From positions 1 through 64,000 of the forward strand of contig NZ_JANLGY010000020.1 of NCBI RefSeq assembly GCF_024653915.1: 64,000 bases of DNA, read 5' to 3'. Position numbers and translations under genes: made by a program. The DNA comes from Sulfuricaulis sp. (lineage in GTDB: Bacteria; Pseudomonadota; Gammaproteobacteria; Acidiferrobacterales; Sulfurifustaceae). A model generated the notes under the pieces. It had not been told where the DNA came from. It was given only the letters and a program-made list of their open reading frames with translations, and did no database searches. Every line of letters starts with the position of its first letter. The first letter of the stretch is position 1. Shown here in pieces: positions 49,076 to 58,261 of the stretch.

Positions 49076-49570
49076 TTAGCCGTAACGGAGGTGCCGGGCA
49101 ATATCGCGCGGGATATAACTGGCTACATACACCGCCGCGCGCTCGAAAAATGGCGAGAAAGCAGAGTCGCGCCACCAGTCACGCTGCGGAACCGAGGTCA
49201 ACCCGGCAACCAGGAACACCGCGATCACGATTACGGCACCGCGCGCTACCCCGACCAGTCCGCCCAACGCGTTATTGACCATACGGAAGTGACGCCGGAG
49301 CGGGAAATATTTGTGCAGCAGCCACGAGCCCACCAAACCCAACACGAAAACCGCGACGAAGATCAGCACGAAGGCGAACAACTGGCGCAGCGCAGCATCT
49401 TCGAAGACGCCCCGGAACAATAATGAAACCGGCGCAGCATAAAACCATGCCAGTGCGCAGGACAAAGCCCAAGTCAGCAGCGAGATAACTTCACGCATCA
49501 TGCCGCGCCACGCACCGATGGCAGCGAAGATGGCGACAATTCCGAGAATAAGCAGATCAAAACTGTTCAT
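49076..49570 (-). CDS. cvpA: CvpA family membrane protein
   Basis: 164 residues with four predicted membrane helices (FDLLILGIVAIFAAIGAWRG, LTWALSCALAWFYAAPVSLL, LFAFVLIFVAVFVLGLVGSW, ALGGLVGVARGAVIVIAVFL). Colicin V production protein family. In enteric bacteria it is needed for envelope homeostasis and colicin V export, and it sits upstream of purF as here. Its molecular activity is unknown. Confidence 0.93.
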   Translation of the reverse strand: MNSFDLLILGIVAIFAAIGAWRGMMREVISLLTWALSCALAWFYAAPVSLLFRGVFEDAALRQLFAFVLIFVAVFVLGLVGSWLLHKYFPLRRHFRMVNNALGGLVGVARGAVIVIAVFLVAGLTSVPQRDWWRDSAFSPFFERAAVYVASYIPRDIARHLRYG

Positions 49571-49593
49571 GTATTAATAATCAAAAGAAAAAT

Positions 49594-49668
49594 AGACAGG
49601 ATTAACAGGATTTACAGGATTAAAAACTTTGCGAATTAAAATCTTGTTAATCCTGTGAATCCTGTCCA
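49594..49668. repeat. Palindromic ACAGGATTAAC repeat, copy C1
   Basis: The left arm gacaggattaacaggattta and right arm cttgttaatcctgtgaatcc form a hairpin made of 8-9-nt ACAGGATTx units around an AT-rich loop. It fills the cvpA-dedD gap. Similar sequences are known as intergenic repeats in diverse bacteria. Confidence 0.78.
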
Positions 49669-49685
49669 TTTGTTTTTTCAAAAGT

Positions 49686-50300
49686 TTAAGTCTGCGAATG
49701 CACCACGCCGGCAACGCCGGTTTCCTTGCGGATTTGCGCCTGCGCCTTGTCGGCTTTGGCGCGATCGGCGAACGGACCAACCGTCAACCGTAATGCCTTT
49801 TTACCGCCGACCGTTACTGAATCGGTATGAACGGTATGTCCGGAACTCTTGAGTTTGTCGCGCAGTCGCAAGGCATTTTGCGTATTGGAGAAGGTGCCAA
49901 CCTGCACCATCCAGCCGTCCTCCATCTTGCTTTCCGGGGCCGGCTTCGCCGTTTTCTCTGGCGCGGGTTCCGGTTTTTTCACCACGGCCGGTTTTTCCGT
50001 CGGTGCCACCGATTTGGCTTCCGGCGCCGTTTTACTCTCGACCGATGGCAGCGTGACTTTTACTGCTTCGCTGTTTTCCATGGGCTTTACTTCGCTGCCG
50101 GGCACCGGCGTAACGACAATCCGGGTCTCGGAAATCCCCGCGCGCGGCAGAGCCTCGCGCACGCCCTTTAATTCCGGTGGCGGCTCACGCTCGTCGAGTA
50201 TCATGGGCACGAAGATCACCACCAGCGCGACCAGCACGATCGCACCGACAATACGGTGTTTGGGATTGAATTCGGGACGGGCGTCGTCTCGGTCCGCCAT
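49686..50300 (-). CDS. dedD: SPOR domain cell-division protein DedD
   Basis: 204 residues from the ATG at 50300. One N-terminal membrane helix (RIVGAIVLVALVVIFVPMIL) follows a short cytoplasmic stretch. A Pro/Lys/Ala-rich periplasmic linker (about 60-125) leads to a C-terminal SPOR domain (GWMVQVGTFSNTQNALRLRD, then GGKKALRLTVGPFADRAKAD). SPOR domains bind denuded septal peptidoglycan. The folC-dedD-cvpA-purF order is standard. Confidence 0.92.
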   Translation of the reverse strand: MADRDDARPEFNPKHRIVGAIVLVALVVIFVPMILDEREPPPELKGVREALPRAGISETRIVVTPVPGSEVKPMENSEAVKVTLPSVESKTAPEAKSVAPTEKPAVVKKPEPAPEKTAKPAPESKMEDGWMVQVGTFSNTQNALRLRDKLKSSGHTVHTDSVTVGGKKALRLTVGPFADRAKADKAQAQIRKETGVAGVVHSQT

Positions 50301-50338
50301 GAGAATCAAGCAACCATAATTAAGAAAGTATGAGTTTT

Positions 50339-50414
50339 TACCGCAGAGATCGCAGAGAGTTTCCAGTTAATTTTCATGATTCTTTTCTCTGCGTGCTCTG
50401 CGCTCTCCGCGGTT
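50339..50414. repeat. Palindromic CGCAGAG repeat, copy A2
   Basis: The arms ccgcagagatcgcagagagt and tctctgcgtgctctgcgctc (continuing tccgcggtt) pair around ttccagttaattttcatgat. About 73 bp are identical to copy A3 at 51738-51823, on the other side of folC. Confidence 0.85.
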
Positions 50415-50436
50415 GATAATCATACACAAGAAACTC

Positions 50437-51723
50437 TCAGTCCTTTCCGAGAGCGGCGAGTATATCACCGACCGTGTGAAAGGAGCCAAAGATGACGATG
50501 CGGTCAAACTCACCGGCATCGCGCCTGGCGGAGGCATAAGCGCGGTGCACATCGTCAAACTCCTGCGCGGGTGCGCGTACGCCCGCCGCCGTCAGTGCTT
50601 CGATCAGTTGCGCCGCCGTGGCCCCGCGCGGCACGTTCAAGGTCGCTGGATACCAGTGATCCACCACGCCTGTCAGCGGGCCGATCACGGAAATAATGTC
50701 TTTGTCCTTGAGCATGCCGAACACAGCCAGCGTCCGGCCCGGGATGGTCTGTTGCTTCAGCGTCGCCGCCAGCGAACGTGCCGCCTGCGCGTTGTGCGCC
50801 ACGTCCAGCACGCACACCGGCCGGCCAGGCAACACCTGGAAACGTCCCGGTATCACCCCTGACAGTAACCCCTCGCGTACGTCCGCCTGTGTCACCGGGA
50901 AGCGGTCCGCCAGCGCATCGAGCGCCGCCAACGCGCAGGCGGCGTTGTACAGCTGATAATCGCCGCGCAGCGAAGGGTGCGGCAGACCGGAACGCAGGCG
51001 CATTCCCATGCGCCAGGTCCACTCTGTATTGGTGCGCTCAATTTGAAAATCACGTCCAACTTGCAGCAAGTTCGCACCGAGGCGCTTGGCCTCAGTGGCG
51101 ACGATTTCCGGCGGATGCGGGTCACCGCAGATGGCAGGACGTCCGTGGCGGAAAATACCAGCCTTTTCGCGTCCGATGGCCTCGCGAGTGTGGCCCAGCC
51201 AGGCGGTGTGATCGATATCCACTGCCGTTACGATCGACACATCGGGATCAATCGCATTCACTGCGTCCAGACGTCCACCCATGCCGATCTCCAGCACGGC
51301 GATGTCAATTTTTGCTACATGAAACAGATAGAAGGCGGCGACGGTGCCGAACTCGAAATAGGTCAGCGGCACATTTCCGCGCGCGGCATCGATGCGCTCG
51401 AACGCATCGCACAGTTCGACATCGGTCGCGGTACGGCCGTCCAGGCGAATTCTTTCGTTGTAAGTGATGAGGTGCGGCGAGGTATAGGCGCCGACCTTGT
51501 AACCCGCCCGGCGCAACATGGTTTCACACATCACCGTGGTCGAGCCCTTGCCATTGGTGCCGGTAATGGCGATGACAGCATACGGCGGGCGGCGCAACCC
51601 CAGATTGTCGAGCACGGCATGCGCCCGCTCGAGCCCGAGCTCGATGGTGCGCGGATGCAGCGTCTCGATCCACGCCAGCCAGTCGGAGAGCGTCCGGGTG
51701 TTCAGAGAATTAACGAACCCCAT
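50437..51723 (-). CDS. folC: Dihydrofolate/folylpolyglutamate synthase
   Basis: 428 residues. Adds glutamate to dihydropteroate and to tetrahydrofolates with ATP. The Mur-ligase-type P-loop is VIAITGTNGKGSTTVMCETM (about 51-70). The YTSPHLITYNERIRLDG block, FEFGTVAAFYLF and EIGMGGRLDAVN follow. The C-terminal ligase domain contains VLDVAHNAQAARSL. It is flanked on both sides by near-identical palindromic repeats (50339 and 51738). Confidence 0.96.
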   Translation of the reverse strand: MGFVNSLNTRTLSDWLAWIETLHPRTIELGLERAHAVLDNLGLRRPPYAVIAITGTNGKGSTTVMCETMLRRAGYKVGAYTSPHLITYNERIRLDGRTATDVELCDAFERIDAARGNVPLTYFEFGTVAAFYLFHVAKIDIAVLEIGMGGRLDAVNAIDPDVSIVTAVDIDHTAWLGHTREAIGREKAGIFRHGRPAICGDPHPPEIVATEAKRLGANLLQVGRDFQIERTNTEWTWRMGMRLRSGLPHPSLRGDYQLYNAACALAALDALADRFPVTQADVREGLLSGVIPGRFQVLPGRPVCVLDVAHNAQAARSLAATLKQQTIPGRTLAVFGMLKDKDIISVIGPLTGVVDHWYPATLNVPRGATAAQLIEALTAAGVRAPAQEFDDVHRAYASARRDAGEFDRIVIFGSFHTVGDILAALGKD

Positions 51724-51737
51724 GAAATATGAGTTAT

Positions 51738-51823
51738 TACCGCAGAGTACGCAGAGATCGCAGAGAGTTTCCAGTTAATTTTCATGATTCTTTTCTCTGC
51801 GTGCTCTGCGCTCTCCGCGGTTA
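51738..51823. repeat. Palindromic CGCAGAG repeat, copy A3
   Basis: Same as copy A2 but with one extra 9-nt unit (cgcagagta) in the left arm, showing that the family grows and shrinks by whole units. It lies between accD and folC. Confidence 0.85.
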
Positions 51824-51838
51824 AGCATTAATAGAATC

Positions 51839-52756
51839 TTAGGGGGATTCGGAGATCCCGGATTCGGTTTCCGCAGTCCGGGATCGCTGGTCAGAAGGCG
51901 CGGCCTGGCGCGTCAGCATCGCCAGCAAGTTGGCAAGTTTGTCGCGCATTTCGCGTCTATCTATTATGAGGTCAATGGCACCGTGCTCCACCAGAAATTC
52001 CGAGCGCTGGAAGCCCTCCGGCAGTTTCTGGCGCACAGTCTGCTCGATCACGCGCGGGCCGGCAAAACCGATAAGCGCGCGCGGTTCAGCAACATTGATG
52101 TCGCCCAGCATGGCGAAACTCGCCGACACGCCGCCCATGGTCGGATCCGTCAGCACCGAGACAAAGGGAACACCGGCGTCACTCAGATGCGTCAGCGCGG
52201 CGCTGGTCTTGGCCATCTGCATCAGCGACATCAGCGCCTCCTGCATGCGCGCCCCGCCGCTCGCGGAAAAACACACCAGCGGGATTTTCTTTTCGAGACT
52301 GACATTCACGCCGCGCACGAAACGTTCGCCCACCACCGCACCCATGGATCCGCCCATGAAAGCGAACTCGAAGGCGCCCGCCACCAGTGGCATGCCCTTA
52401 AGCGCACCTTCCATGACAATCAGCGCGTCGCGCTCGCCGGTGTTCTGCTGCGCCTCGCTAAGACGGTCACGGTATTTCTTGGTGTCCTTGAACTTCATGG
52501 GATCGACCGGGAACAGGTTCGCGCCGATTTCCGTGCGCGGTTCCGGGTCGAGAAAAATATCCAGCCGCCGGCGCGCGCCGATGCGCATGTGGTGCGCACA
52601 CTTGGGACATACCTCGAGGTTGCTTTCGATTTCGGCGTTGTACAACACCGTGGCACAGGCTGGGCATTTCTTCCACAGGCCCTCGGGCACCGAGGTCTTT
52701 TTGACGCCGCTCTGACTCTTGATCTTGGGCGGGACCAGCTTGTCGAACCAGCTCAT
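51839..52756 (-). CDS. accD: Acetyl-CoA carboxylase carboxyltransferase beta subunit
   Basis: 305 residues. With AccA it transfers carboxyl from biotin to acetyl-CoA for fatty acid synthesis. The zinc ribbon is C31-x2-C34 and C50-x2-C53 ([10 protein letters not shown]...VCPKC). The carboxyltransferase core has [20 protein letters not shown] and [16 protein letters not shown]. Its start overlaps the trpA stop by 4 bases. Confidence 0.97.
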   Translation of the reverse strand: MSWFDKLVPPKIKSQSGVKKTSVPEGLWKKCPACATVLYNAEIESNLEVCPKCAHHMRIGARRRLDIFLDPEPRTEIGANLFPVDPMKFKDTKKYRDRLSEAQQNTGERDALIVMEGALKGMPLVAGAFEFAFMGGSMGAVVGERFVRGVNVSLEKKIPLVCFSASGGARMQEALMSLMQMAKTSAALTHLSDAGVPFVSVLTDPTMGGVSASFAMLGDINVAEPRALIGFAGPRVIEQTVRQKLPEGFQRSEFLVEHGAIDLIIDRREMRDKLANLLAMLTRQAAPSDQRSRTAETESGISESP

Positions 52757-53595
52757 CGGCTTGCTCCGGTGGCGGATGTCGGGGCCAAGGTGGCATGGTC
52801 CATGGCCGCGCGCAAGCGGGCGATAAAGGCCGGCACCTCGCTCAGGATTTTATCCGGATTCGTGGCCATTTCCTCCATGCGCTTGACCACGGCACTGCCG
52901 ACGATGACCGCGTCCGCCACGGTCGCCATTTGCGCGGCTGTTTCGGGGCTGCTGATGCCGAAGCCGACGCCGAGCGGCAGCTTGGTATGACCGCGAATTT
53001 CCTTGAGCTTGGCCGTCACTTCGCGCACATCCAGGTTGGCCGCACCGGTCACGCCACGCAGAGATACATAGTAGATGAATCCGCTGGCGGCCTTGGCAAT
53101 GATCTTGATGCGCTCGGCCGAACTGGTCGGGGCCAGCAGAAAGATGGTATCCAGATGTCGCGGCTTCAGTGCGGACTGGAACGCCTGCGCCTCTTCCGGC
53201 GGCAGGTCCACGGTGAGCACGCCATCCACCCCGGCATCAGCGGCTTCCGAAGCGAAGCGCGTGTAACCCATCGCCTCGATGGGATTCAAATAACCCATGA
53301 GCACCACCGGTGTGGTTTTGTCCTTTTCGCGGAACTCACGCACCATCGCCAGCACACGCGTGAGACTGATCTGGTGTTTCAAGGCACGCTCGGAGGCACG
53401 CTGGATCACCGGTCCGTCGGCCATCGGGTCGGAAAACGGCACGCCGAGCTCGAGAATATCCGCGCCGCTTTTGACCAGCGCGTGCATCAGCGGCACCGTC
53501 ATCCACGGTTCAGGATCCCCCGCCATTATATAAGGTATGAGGGCGCGGCGGCCGGCTTGCTTCAACGTCTCGAATTTCTGCGCGATGCGCGACAT
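52753..53595 (-). CDS. trpA: Tryptophan synthase alpha subunit
   Basis: 280 residues, TIM barrel. It cleaves indole-3-glycerol phosphate to indole, which is channelled to TrpB. The catalytic Glu is in [20 protein letters not shown] and the Asp in the same loop. The phosphate-binding [13 protein letters not shown] and the [11 protein letters not shown] segment are intact. It overlaps trpB by one base and accD by four. Confidence 0.98.
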   Translation of the reverse strand: MSRIAQKFETLKQAGRRALIPYIMAGDPEPWMTVPLMHALVKSGADILELGVPFSDPMADGPVIQRASERALKHQISLTRVLAMVREFREKDKTTPVVLMGYLNPIEAMGYTRFASEAADAGVDGVLTVDLPPEEAQAFQSALKPRHLDTIFLLAPTSSAERIKIIAKAASGFIYYVSLRGVTGAANLDVREVTAKLKEIRGHTKLPLGVGFGISSPETAAQMATVADAVIVGSAVVKRMEEMATNPDKILSEVPAFIARLRAAMDHATLAPTSATGASR

Positions 53596-54794
53596 CAGAA
53601 TTTGATTCCTTCAAGGGTTGCGACCGTGTGGATGTCCTTGTCGCCACGGCCGGAGAGATTGACCACGATGATCTTGTCCTTCCCGAGCTCCGGCGCGAGT
53701 TTTTTCGCGTAGGCCAGCGCGTGACTGGATTCCAGCGCCGGCATGATGCCCTCGGTGCGGGTCAGTTCGTGGAATGACTCAAGTGCTTCCTTGTCGGTAA
53801 TGGAAACATACTGCGCGCGTCCCGTATCTTTGAGGTAGGCATGTTCCGGACCCACGCCCGGGTAGTCGAGCCCGGCAGAGATGGAATGGGTTTCGGTAAT
53901 CTGGCCGTCATCGGTTTCCAATAAATAGGTGCGATTGCCGTGCAGCACGCCGGGCCTGCCGGCACACAGGGTCGCGGCATGCTTGCCCGTCTGCACACCT
54001 TCGCCGGCGGCTTCGACGCCGACCATGGCAACACCTTTATCCTTGATGAAGGGATAAAACAGGCCGAGGGCATTGGAACCGCCGCCGACACAGGCGACCA
54101 GTGCGTCTGGCAGACGTTTTTCCAGTTCCTTGATCTGCGTGCGCGTCTCGCGCCCGATCACGCTCTGGAAATCACGCACCATCATCGGATAGGGATGCGG
54201 GCCGGCGACGGTGCCGATAATATAAAAGGTGTTCTCGACATTTGTCACCCAGTCGCGCATGGCTTCATTCAACGCGTCCTTGAGCGTTTTCGATCCGGAT
54301 TCGACCGGTACCACCTCGGCGCCCAGCAGCTTCATGCGATAGACATTGATCGCCTGACGCTTCATATCCTCGGAACCCATGTACACCACGCATTGCATGC
54401 CGAAGCGCGCGGCCACGGTGGCCGTCGCCACACCATGCTGGCCAGCACCGGTCTCGGCGATCACACGTTTCTTGCCCATGTGACGCGCCAGCAACGCCTG
54501 GCCGATGGTGTTGTTGATCTTGTGCGCACCGGTGTGGTTCAGGTCTTCGCGCTTCAGATAAATCTTTGCTCCGCCCCAGTTTTCAGTCAGGCGCTTGGCG
54601 AAATACAGCGGGCTGGGACGACCGACGTAATGGCGCAGGTCGTTGTCGAACTCTTTCTGGAATGCCGGTTTGTCACGCAGGCGCTCATACGCCTCACGCA
54701 ACTCCTTCAGCGGCTGCATCAGGGTTTCGGAAACGAAGATACCGCCATAATCGCCGAAGTGGCCGCGCTTGTCCGGTAGATCATAGGCGCTCAT
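53595..54794 (-). CDS. trpB: Tryptophan synthase beta subunit
   Basis: 399 residues. The PLP lysine lies in [19 protein letters not shown] (about residue 88). The phosphate-binding [10 protein letters not shown] and the TrpB1-type [16 protein letters not shown] block are present. It condenses indole and serine to tryptophan. It overlaps trpF and trpA by a few bases, so the whole set is translationally coupled. Confidence 0.98.
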   Translation of the reverse strand: MSAYDLPDKRGHFGDYGGIFVSETLMQPLKELREAYERLRDKPAFQKEFDNDLRHYVGRPSPLYFAKRLTENWGGAKIYLKREDLNHTGAHKINNTIGQALLARHMGKKRVIAETGAGQHGVATATVAARFGMQCVVYMGSEDMKRQAINVYRMKLLGAEVVPVESGSKTLKDALNEAMRDWVTNVENTFYIIGTVAGPHPYPMMVRDFQSVIGRETRTQIKELEKRLPDALVACVGGGSNALGLFYPFIKDKGVAMVGVEAAGEGVQTGKHAATLCAGRPGVLHGNRTYLLETDDGQITETHSISAGLDYPGVGPEHAYLKDTGRAQYVSITDKEALESFHELTRTEGIMPALESSHALAYAKKLAPELGKDKIIVVNLSGRGDKDIHTVATLEGIKF

Positions 54795-55465
54795 ACCACC
54801 CCTCTCACCGCTTCGATGAAGGCAGAAATTTTCTGAGCATCTTTGATGCCTTTGGTCGCTCCTGCGCGTCCTGCACCCGCGACATTTGTGCGTCCCTGCA
54901 CATCAGCCTGCACCTCCACGCCGCTAGAAACATCCACGGCAAAGGGGCGCACCGTGCGTACCGCCTCGGCGACGTTCTCCGGTGTGAGGCCGCCAGCCAG
55001 AATCACTGGCTTGCCGAGATCGGAAGGCACCCGGCTCCAATCGAAGGCTTGACCGGAACCGCCGTCGACATGCGCCACTGCCGTGTCGAGCAACAGGCCT
55101 TCGGCATCGGCGTAGCGGCGCGCATTGTCGTGCAGATTGACATCGGCTTGCATGTGGATGGCTTTGATGTAGGGCCGGTGATAGCGGCGGCACTGTTCAG
55201 GGGTTTCGTTGCCGTGAAATTGTAACAGATCGAGCGTTACGTGTTTGAGGACGGTTTCCACGGTATCGGGCGCGGCATTCACGAACAAGCCCACCACGGT
55301 GACGAACGGCGGCAGCGCACGTACGATGGCTGCCGCCTGATCTGGCTTCACGTAACGTGGGCTCTTCGGCTCGAACACGAAACCGATGGCGTCAGCCCCG
55401 GCCTGCGCCGCCGCCATGGCATCCTCAATGCGGGTGATGCCGCATATTTTCACGCGTGTGCGCAT
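54791..55465 (-). CDS. trpF: Phosphoribosylanthranilate isomerase with in-frame 17-residue insert
   Basis: 224 residues; without the insert it would be the usual 207 or so. TIM-barrel enzyme; catalytic Cys8 (VKICGITR) and Asp127 (LLLDTAV) are present. Residues 188-204 ([17 protein letters not shown]) split the conserved end VDVSSGVEV...[13 protein letters not shown]. The same peptide occurs in CysS. The insert falls in the beta8-alpha8 loop region close to the phosphate-binding site, so the protein must tolerate it there. The reading frame is intact. Confidence 0.96.
   Translation of the reverse strand: MRTRVKICGITRIEDAMAAAQAGADAIGFVFEPKSPRYVKPDQAAAIVRALPPFVTVVGLFVNAAPDTVETVLKHVTLDLLQFHGNETPEQCRRYHRPYIKAIHMQADVNLHDNARRYADAEGLLLDTAVAHVDGGSGQAFDWSRVPSDLGKPVILAGGLTPENVAEAVRTVRPFAVDVSSGVEVQADVQGRTNVAGAGRAGATKGIKDAQKISAFIEAVRGVV
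54854..54904 (-). repeat. 51-bp in-frame coding insertion element, trpF copy
   Basis: On the coding strand it begins gatgtgcagggacgcacaaa and ends gagcgacc, encoding 17 residues ([17 protein letters not shown]). It has the same length and the same gtgc...gcac and gtcgc...gcgac pairings as the cysS copy at 34510-34560. Confidence 0.85.
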
Positions 55466-55535
55466 GTGCCCTCCGGAAGGTCGCGAAGCTTACCAGAGGC
55501 CGGGAATCGGCGGAAGGCAACGGGGTAATCAGCGA

Positions 55536-56639
55536 TTACACTTTCTCGATATCCAGCTGGTGCGCCTTGCGGCCGCCACGCTCGGTTTTCTCGACCACGC
55601 CGGAATGCTCCAGCAGGAGTCGGGCGAACTCCACCTCGCGGTGAACAAGTTCGCGCGCGCCACGGCGCAATTCCTCGCTGTGCTGCACGTGCAGGACATT
55701 GCGCTCCATGTCCTCAGCCGACCAGCCGCGTGAATGGGCGATATAGGGAAACGGCGGGAACTGAAAACCCAGCTCGGAAAAGAATCCGAGCAGGTGTCCG
55801 GCCACGTCCTGCACGTTATCTTGGCCACCCATGATGATGAACCCGGCAACCTTGTTGCGAATCAACACACGGTCCTTGATGGTGATCTGGTTCTGCACAC
55901 AGTTGAGCCGCTCGGCCATCTTGTAATAGAGCGAACCGGAGGCGCCCCAGCGGATCGGCGTGGCCAACAGCACGACGTCGGCCCAGTGCACCAGCGCTTC
56001 GTAAACCTGCTCCATCTGGTCTTCCGGATCCATCTGCGTGATGGAGCACGGCCAGGTGCAAGCGCGCGCGCTCTTGGAGTAATAACCTTCGCAGGTGCGA
56101 AAACGCAGTTGATCCAACTGGATCAGGCGTGTCTCGCACTTGAGTTCCGCGGCCGCATGATCGAGCGCTACCTGCAACAATGCTTCGGAAGTTGAGTAAC
56201 GCGGATATTCCCGGTCCATGGCCGTGGTGGAAATGCCCACAACACGCACCGGCCCCGGTTCACGCTTGATGGGTCGGTCGAGCGGGTGTGGTGGATGCGG
56301 CTTCTTGCGGCGTGGTGTCTGCGGCTCCAGCTGTACGTGAAGATGACCGCCCTCCTCCTTCACGACATGTCTCGGTACCGCGTCTTCCTCGTACCCGGGT
56401 TCGCCCAATCCGGTGCGGCAGTGGAATTTCCAGTGATGCCACGGACAAACGATGTATTCGCCGTCCAGCTGTCCCTGCCCCAATGGGCCGCCGGCATGGT
56501 TACAAATGCCCGAGACCGCGCCGAACTTTCCACCCTGCCACGTAATCGCGAGTTTAGTATTCCCCACGCTGACTTCCGTGACCGGTACTTTTCGGTATTT
56601 CTCGACAGAACCCAGATCGTGCCATGTCGTTTTTTCCAT
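55536..56639 (-). CDS. Rieske ferredoxin-flavodoxin-like fusion protein
   Basis: 367 residues. Residues 1-105 are a Rieske 2Fe-2S domain: ligands C46-x-H48 in CNHAGGPLG and C65-x2-H68 in CPWHHWKFH. A Pro/Lys linker (107-125) follows. Residues 128-330 resemble NADPH-dependent FMN reductase/flavodoxin (VRVVGISTTAM, then VVLLATPIRWGASGSLYYKM and GFIIMGGQDN). Cysteines in RTCEGYYSKSARACTWPCS sit where iron-sulfur flavoproteins bind a cluster, but the spacing is degenerate. It would move electrons between NAD(P)H, flavin and the Rieske cluster; the partner is unknown. It splits the usual truA-trpF pair. Confidence 0.85.
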   Translation of the reverse strand: MEKTTWHDLGSVEKYRKVPVTEVSVGNTKLAITWQGGKFGAVSGICNHAGGPLGQGQLDGEYIVCPWHHWKFHCRTGLGEPGYEEDAVPRHVVKEEGGHLHVQLEPQTPRRKKPHPPHPLDRPIKREPGPVRVVGISTTAMDREYPRYSTSEALLQVALDHAAAELKCETRLIQLDQLRFRTCEGYYSKSARACTWPCSITQMDPEDQMEQVYEALVHWADVVLLATPIRWGASGSLYYKMAERLNCVQNQITIKDRVLIRNKVAGFIIMGGQDNVQDVAGHLLGFFSELGFQFPPFPYIAHSRGWSAEDMERNVLHVQHSEELRRGARELVHREVEFARLLLEHSGVVEKTERGGRKAHQLDIEKV

Positions 56640-56689
56640 TGTTCGCTCCTCCTGTCATAACAAAGACAACAACATGAACGATATTGCAG

Positions 56690-57478
56690 TCAGTAAATAT
56701 CCGGAAACGGCAAGGCATGAACAAACTCAGGAATCTTCGCCGAATTCGGATAGCTAACCGATACCAGATACAGCCCATCGGGCGCGGCGGTCACACCACC
56801 AGCCTTGCGGTCGCGCGCATCAAGCACTTCCTTCGCCCAATCCGGTTCGCGCTCACCCGCACCGATGGTCATCAGCACGCCAGCGATATTGCGCACCATG
56901 TGGTGCAGGAAAGCATTGGCATGAACGCGGATGTGGACAAACTCATTCTGACGCACCACCTCAAGCGCACGCAACTCACGCACCGGACTCTTCGCTTGGC
57001 ACTCGGTGGCGCGGAACGACGTGAAATCGTGCTTGCCGAGCAGATGCTGCGCCCCCTGCAGCATCCGTTTGATGTCGAGCGGACGGTATTCGTGCGTTAT
57101 GCGCCGAGCAAGATACGTCGGCCGTGCGGGGCGATTCAGAACGCTGTAGTGATAATGCCGACCTGTAGCGGAATAACGCGCATGAAAACTGTTATCCACT
57201 GGTCCGGCCCACAGGAAAACAACGTCGGGAGGAAGATTGCTGTTTACGCCACGCACCCACGAATAATCGCTGCGCTCGGCGCTGGTATCGAAGTGGATCA
57301 CCTGCCCGGCAGCATGCACGCCGGCATCCGTGCGCCCGGCCACCGTCACCTGGATTGGTTCGTCCGCCACTTTGGACAGCGCTGCTTCCACGATGCCCTG
57401 CACCGAACGCGCCTGGTTCTGCCGTTGCCAGCCGGAAAAGTTTGAACCGTCGTATTCAAGGATCGCGGCAACACGCAT
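56690..57478 (-). CDS. truA: tRNA pseudouridine(38-40) synthase
   Basis: 262 residues. Makes pseudouridine at tRNA positions 38-40. The catalytic Asp is in AGRTDAGVHAAGQV (about residue 51). EYDGSNFSGWQRQ, FHARYSATGRHYHY and FLHHMVRNIAGVLMTIG are the family blocks. It is the first gene of the superoperon that leads through trpF and beyond. Confidence 0.97.
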   Translation of the reverse strand: MRVAAILEYDGSNFSGWQRQNQARSVQGIVEAALSKVADEPIQVTVAGRTDAGVHAAGQVIHFDTSAERSDYSWVRGVNSNLPPDVVFLWAGPVDNSFHARYSATGRHYHYSVLNRPARPTYLARRITHEYRPLDIKRMLQGAQHLLGKHDFTSFRATECQAKSPVRELRALEVVRQNEFVHIRVHANAFLHHMVRNIAGVLMTIGAGEREPDWAKEVLDARDRKAGGVTAAPDGLYLVSVSYPNSAKIPEFVHALPFPDIY

Positions 57479-57550
57479 AAGGGGCGTATTCTACCTGCTC
57501 ATTTTTTCCCTGGGTGGAATTAAAACCACAGCGGATGGCGCCTGCTGAAC

Positions 57551-58225
57551 TCAGTCAATGCCGTCACGTAACAGCATTTTCATGGTCGTGGAATGATGTT
57601 CGCGCAGGTACAGCACCACGGTCACGAGCGTGGTCGCGGCCACGAACACCCACGGGTGCACGAACCAGCCGAGCGCGGCAAGGCTGAAATAATACGCGCG
57701 CAACCCCTGATTGAAGTCCTTCGAGGCATGAGTACTGACTTTGGCGGCACGCTGCGCATAATCGCTGTCCACGGTTTTTGGCGCAGCGCCAATCAGAACC
57801 GAGCAGTAATTAAACTGGCGCAACGCCCAGGTGAACTTGAAAAACGCATACACAAAGATGATACCCAGCACGAGCAGTTTCAGCTCCCACTGTCCCAGCG
57901 TGGTGCTGGCCGCGAATGGCAGCGCACGCACGATTTCAATGCCTCGGTCGCTGGCGCCAAGAATGGCCAGTAATCCGGCGAGAATCAGTAGCGTAGTCGA
58001 GGCGAAGAACGACACCCCCTGCAACAGATTGCGCAGAATATTGACATCGGCAACACGGTTGTCGCGCAATACCATCTGGCGCATCCATTCCTCACGATGC
58101 GCATGCATGACGGCGCGCAGTGAACGTTTGCGCCAGGGTCCGCGGTCCGCGTACCAGGTGTAACCAACCCAGATGATGACGAACCACGACAGGCTCAAGA
58201 TATCAGCGGTGGGGATGTCGAACAT
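57551..58225 (-). CDS. DUF599 family membrane protein
   Basis: 224 residues with four predicted membrane helices (ILSLSWFVIIWVGYTWYADR, then ASTTLLILAGLLAILGA, LLVLGIIFVYAFFKFTWALR and WFVHPWVFVAATTLVTVVLY). DUF599 signatures are RHAHREEWMRQM-like (MHAHREEWMRQMVLRDNRVAD) and FNYCSVLIGAAP. Function is unknown; the family is widespread in proteobacterial inner membranes. It stands between truA and the next hypothetical on the same strand. Confidence 0.85.
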   Translation of the reverse strand: MFDIPTADILSLSWFVIIWVGYTWYADRGPWRKRSLRAVMHAHREEWMRQMVLRDNRVADVNILRNLLQGVSFFASTTLLILAGLLAILGASDRGIEIVRALPFAASTTLGQWELKLLVLGIIFVYAFFKFTWALRQFNYCSVLIGAAPKTVDSDYAQRAAKVSTHASKDFNQGLRAYYFSLAALGWFVHPWVFVAATTLVTVVLYLREHHSTTMKMLLRDGID

Positions 58226-58261
58226 GCCTGCCTCCGTTTTTACCGTCCGGATGACACTGTC

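Noticed and set aside
49574-49780. 68-residue minus-strand ORF across the ACAGGATT repeat
   Set aside because: Its NPVNPVNPV tail is just the translated repeat, and it overlaps dedD in another frame.
50339-51823. CRISPR array formed by the CGCAGAG repeats
   Set aside because: The units are 9 nt without regular spacers, they form palindromes, and no cas gene is present.
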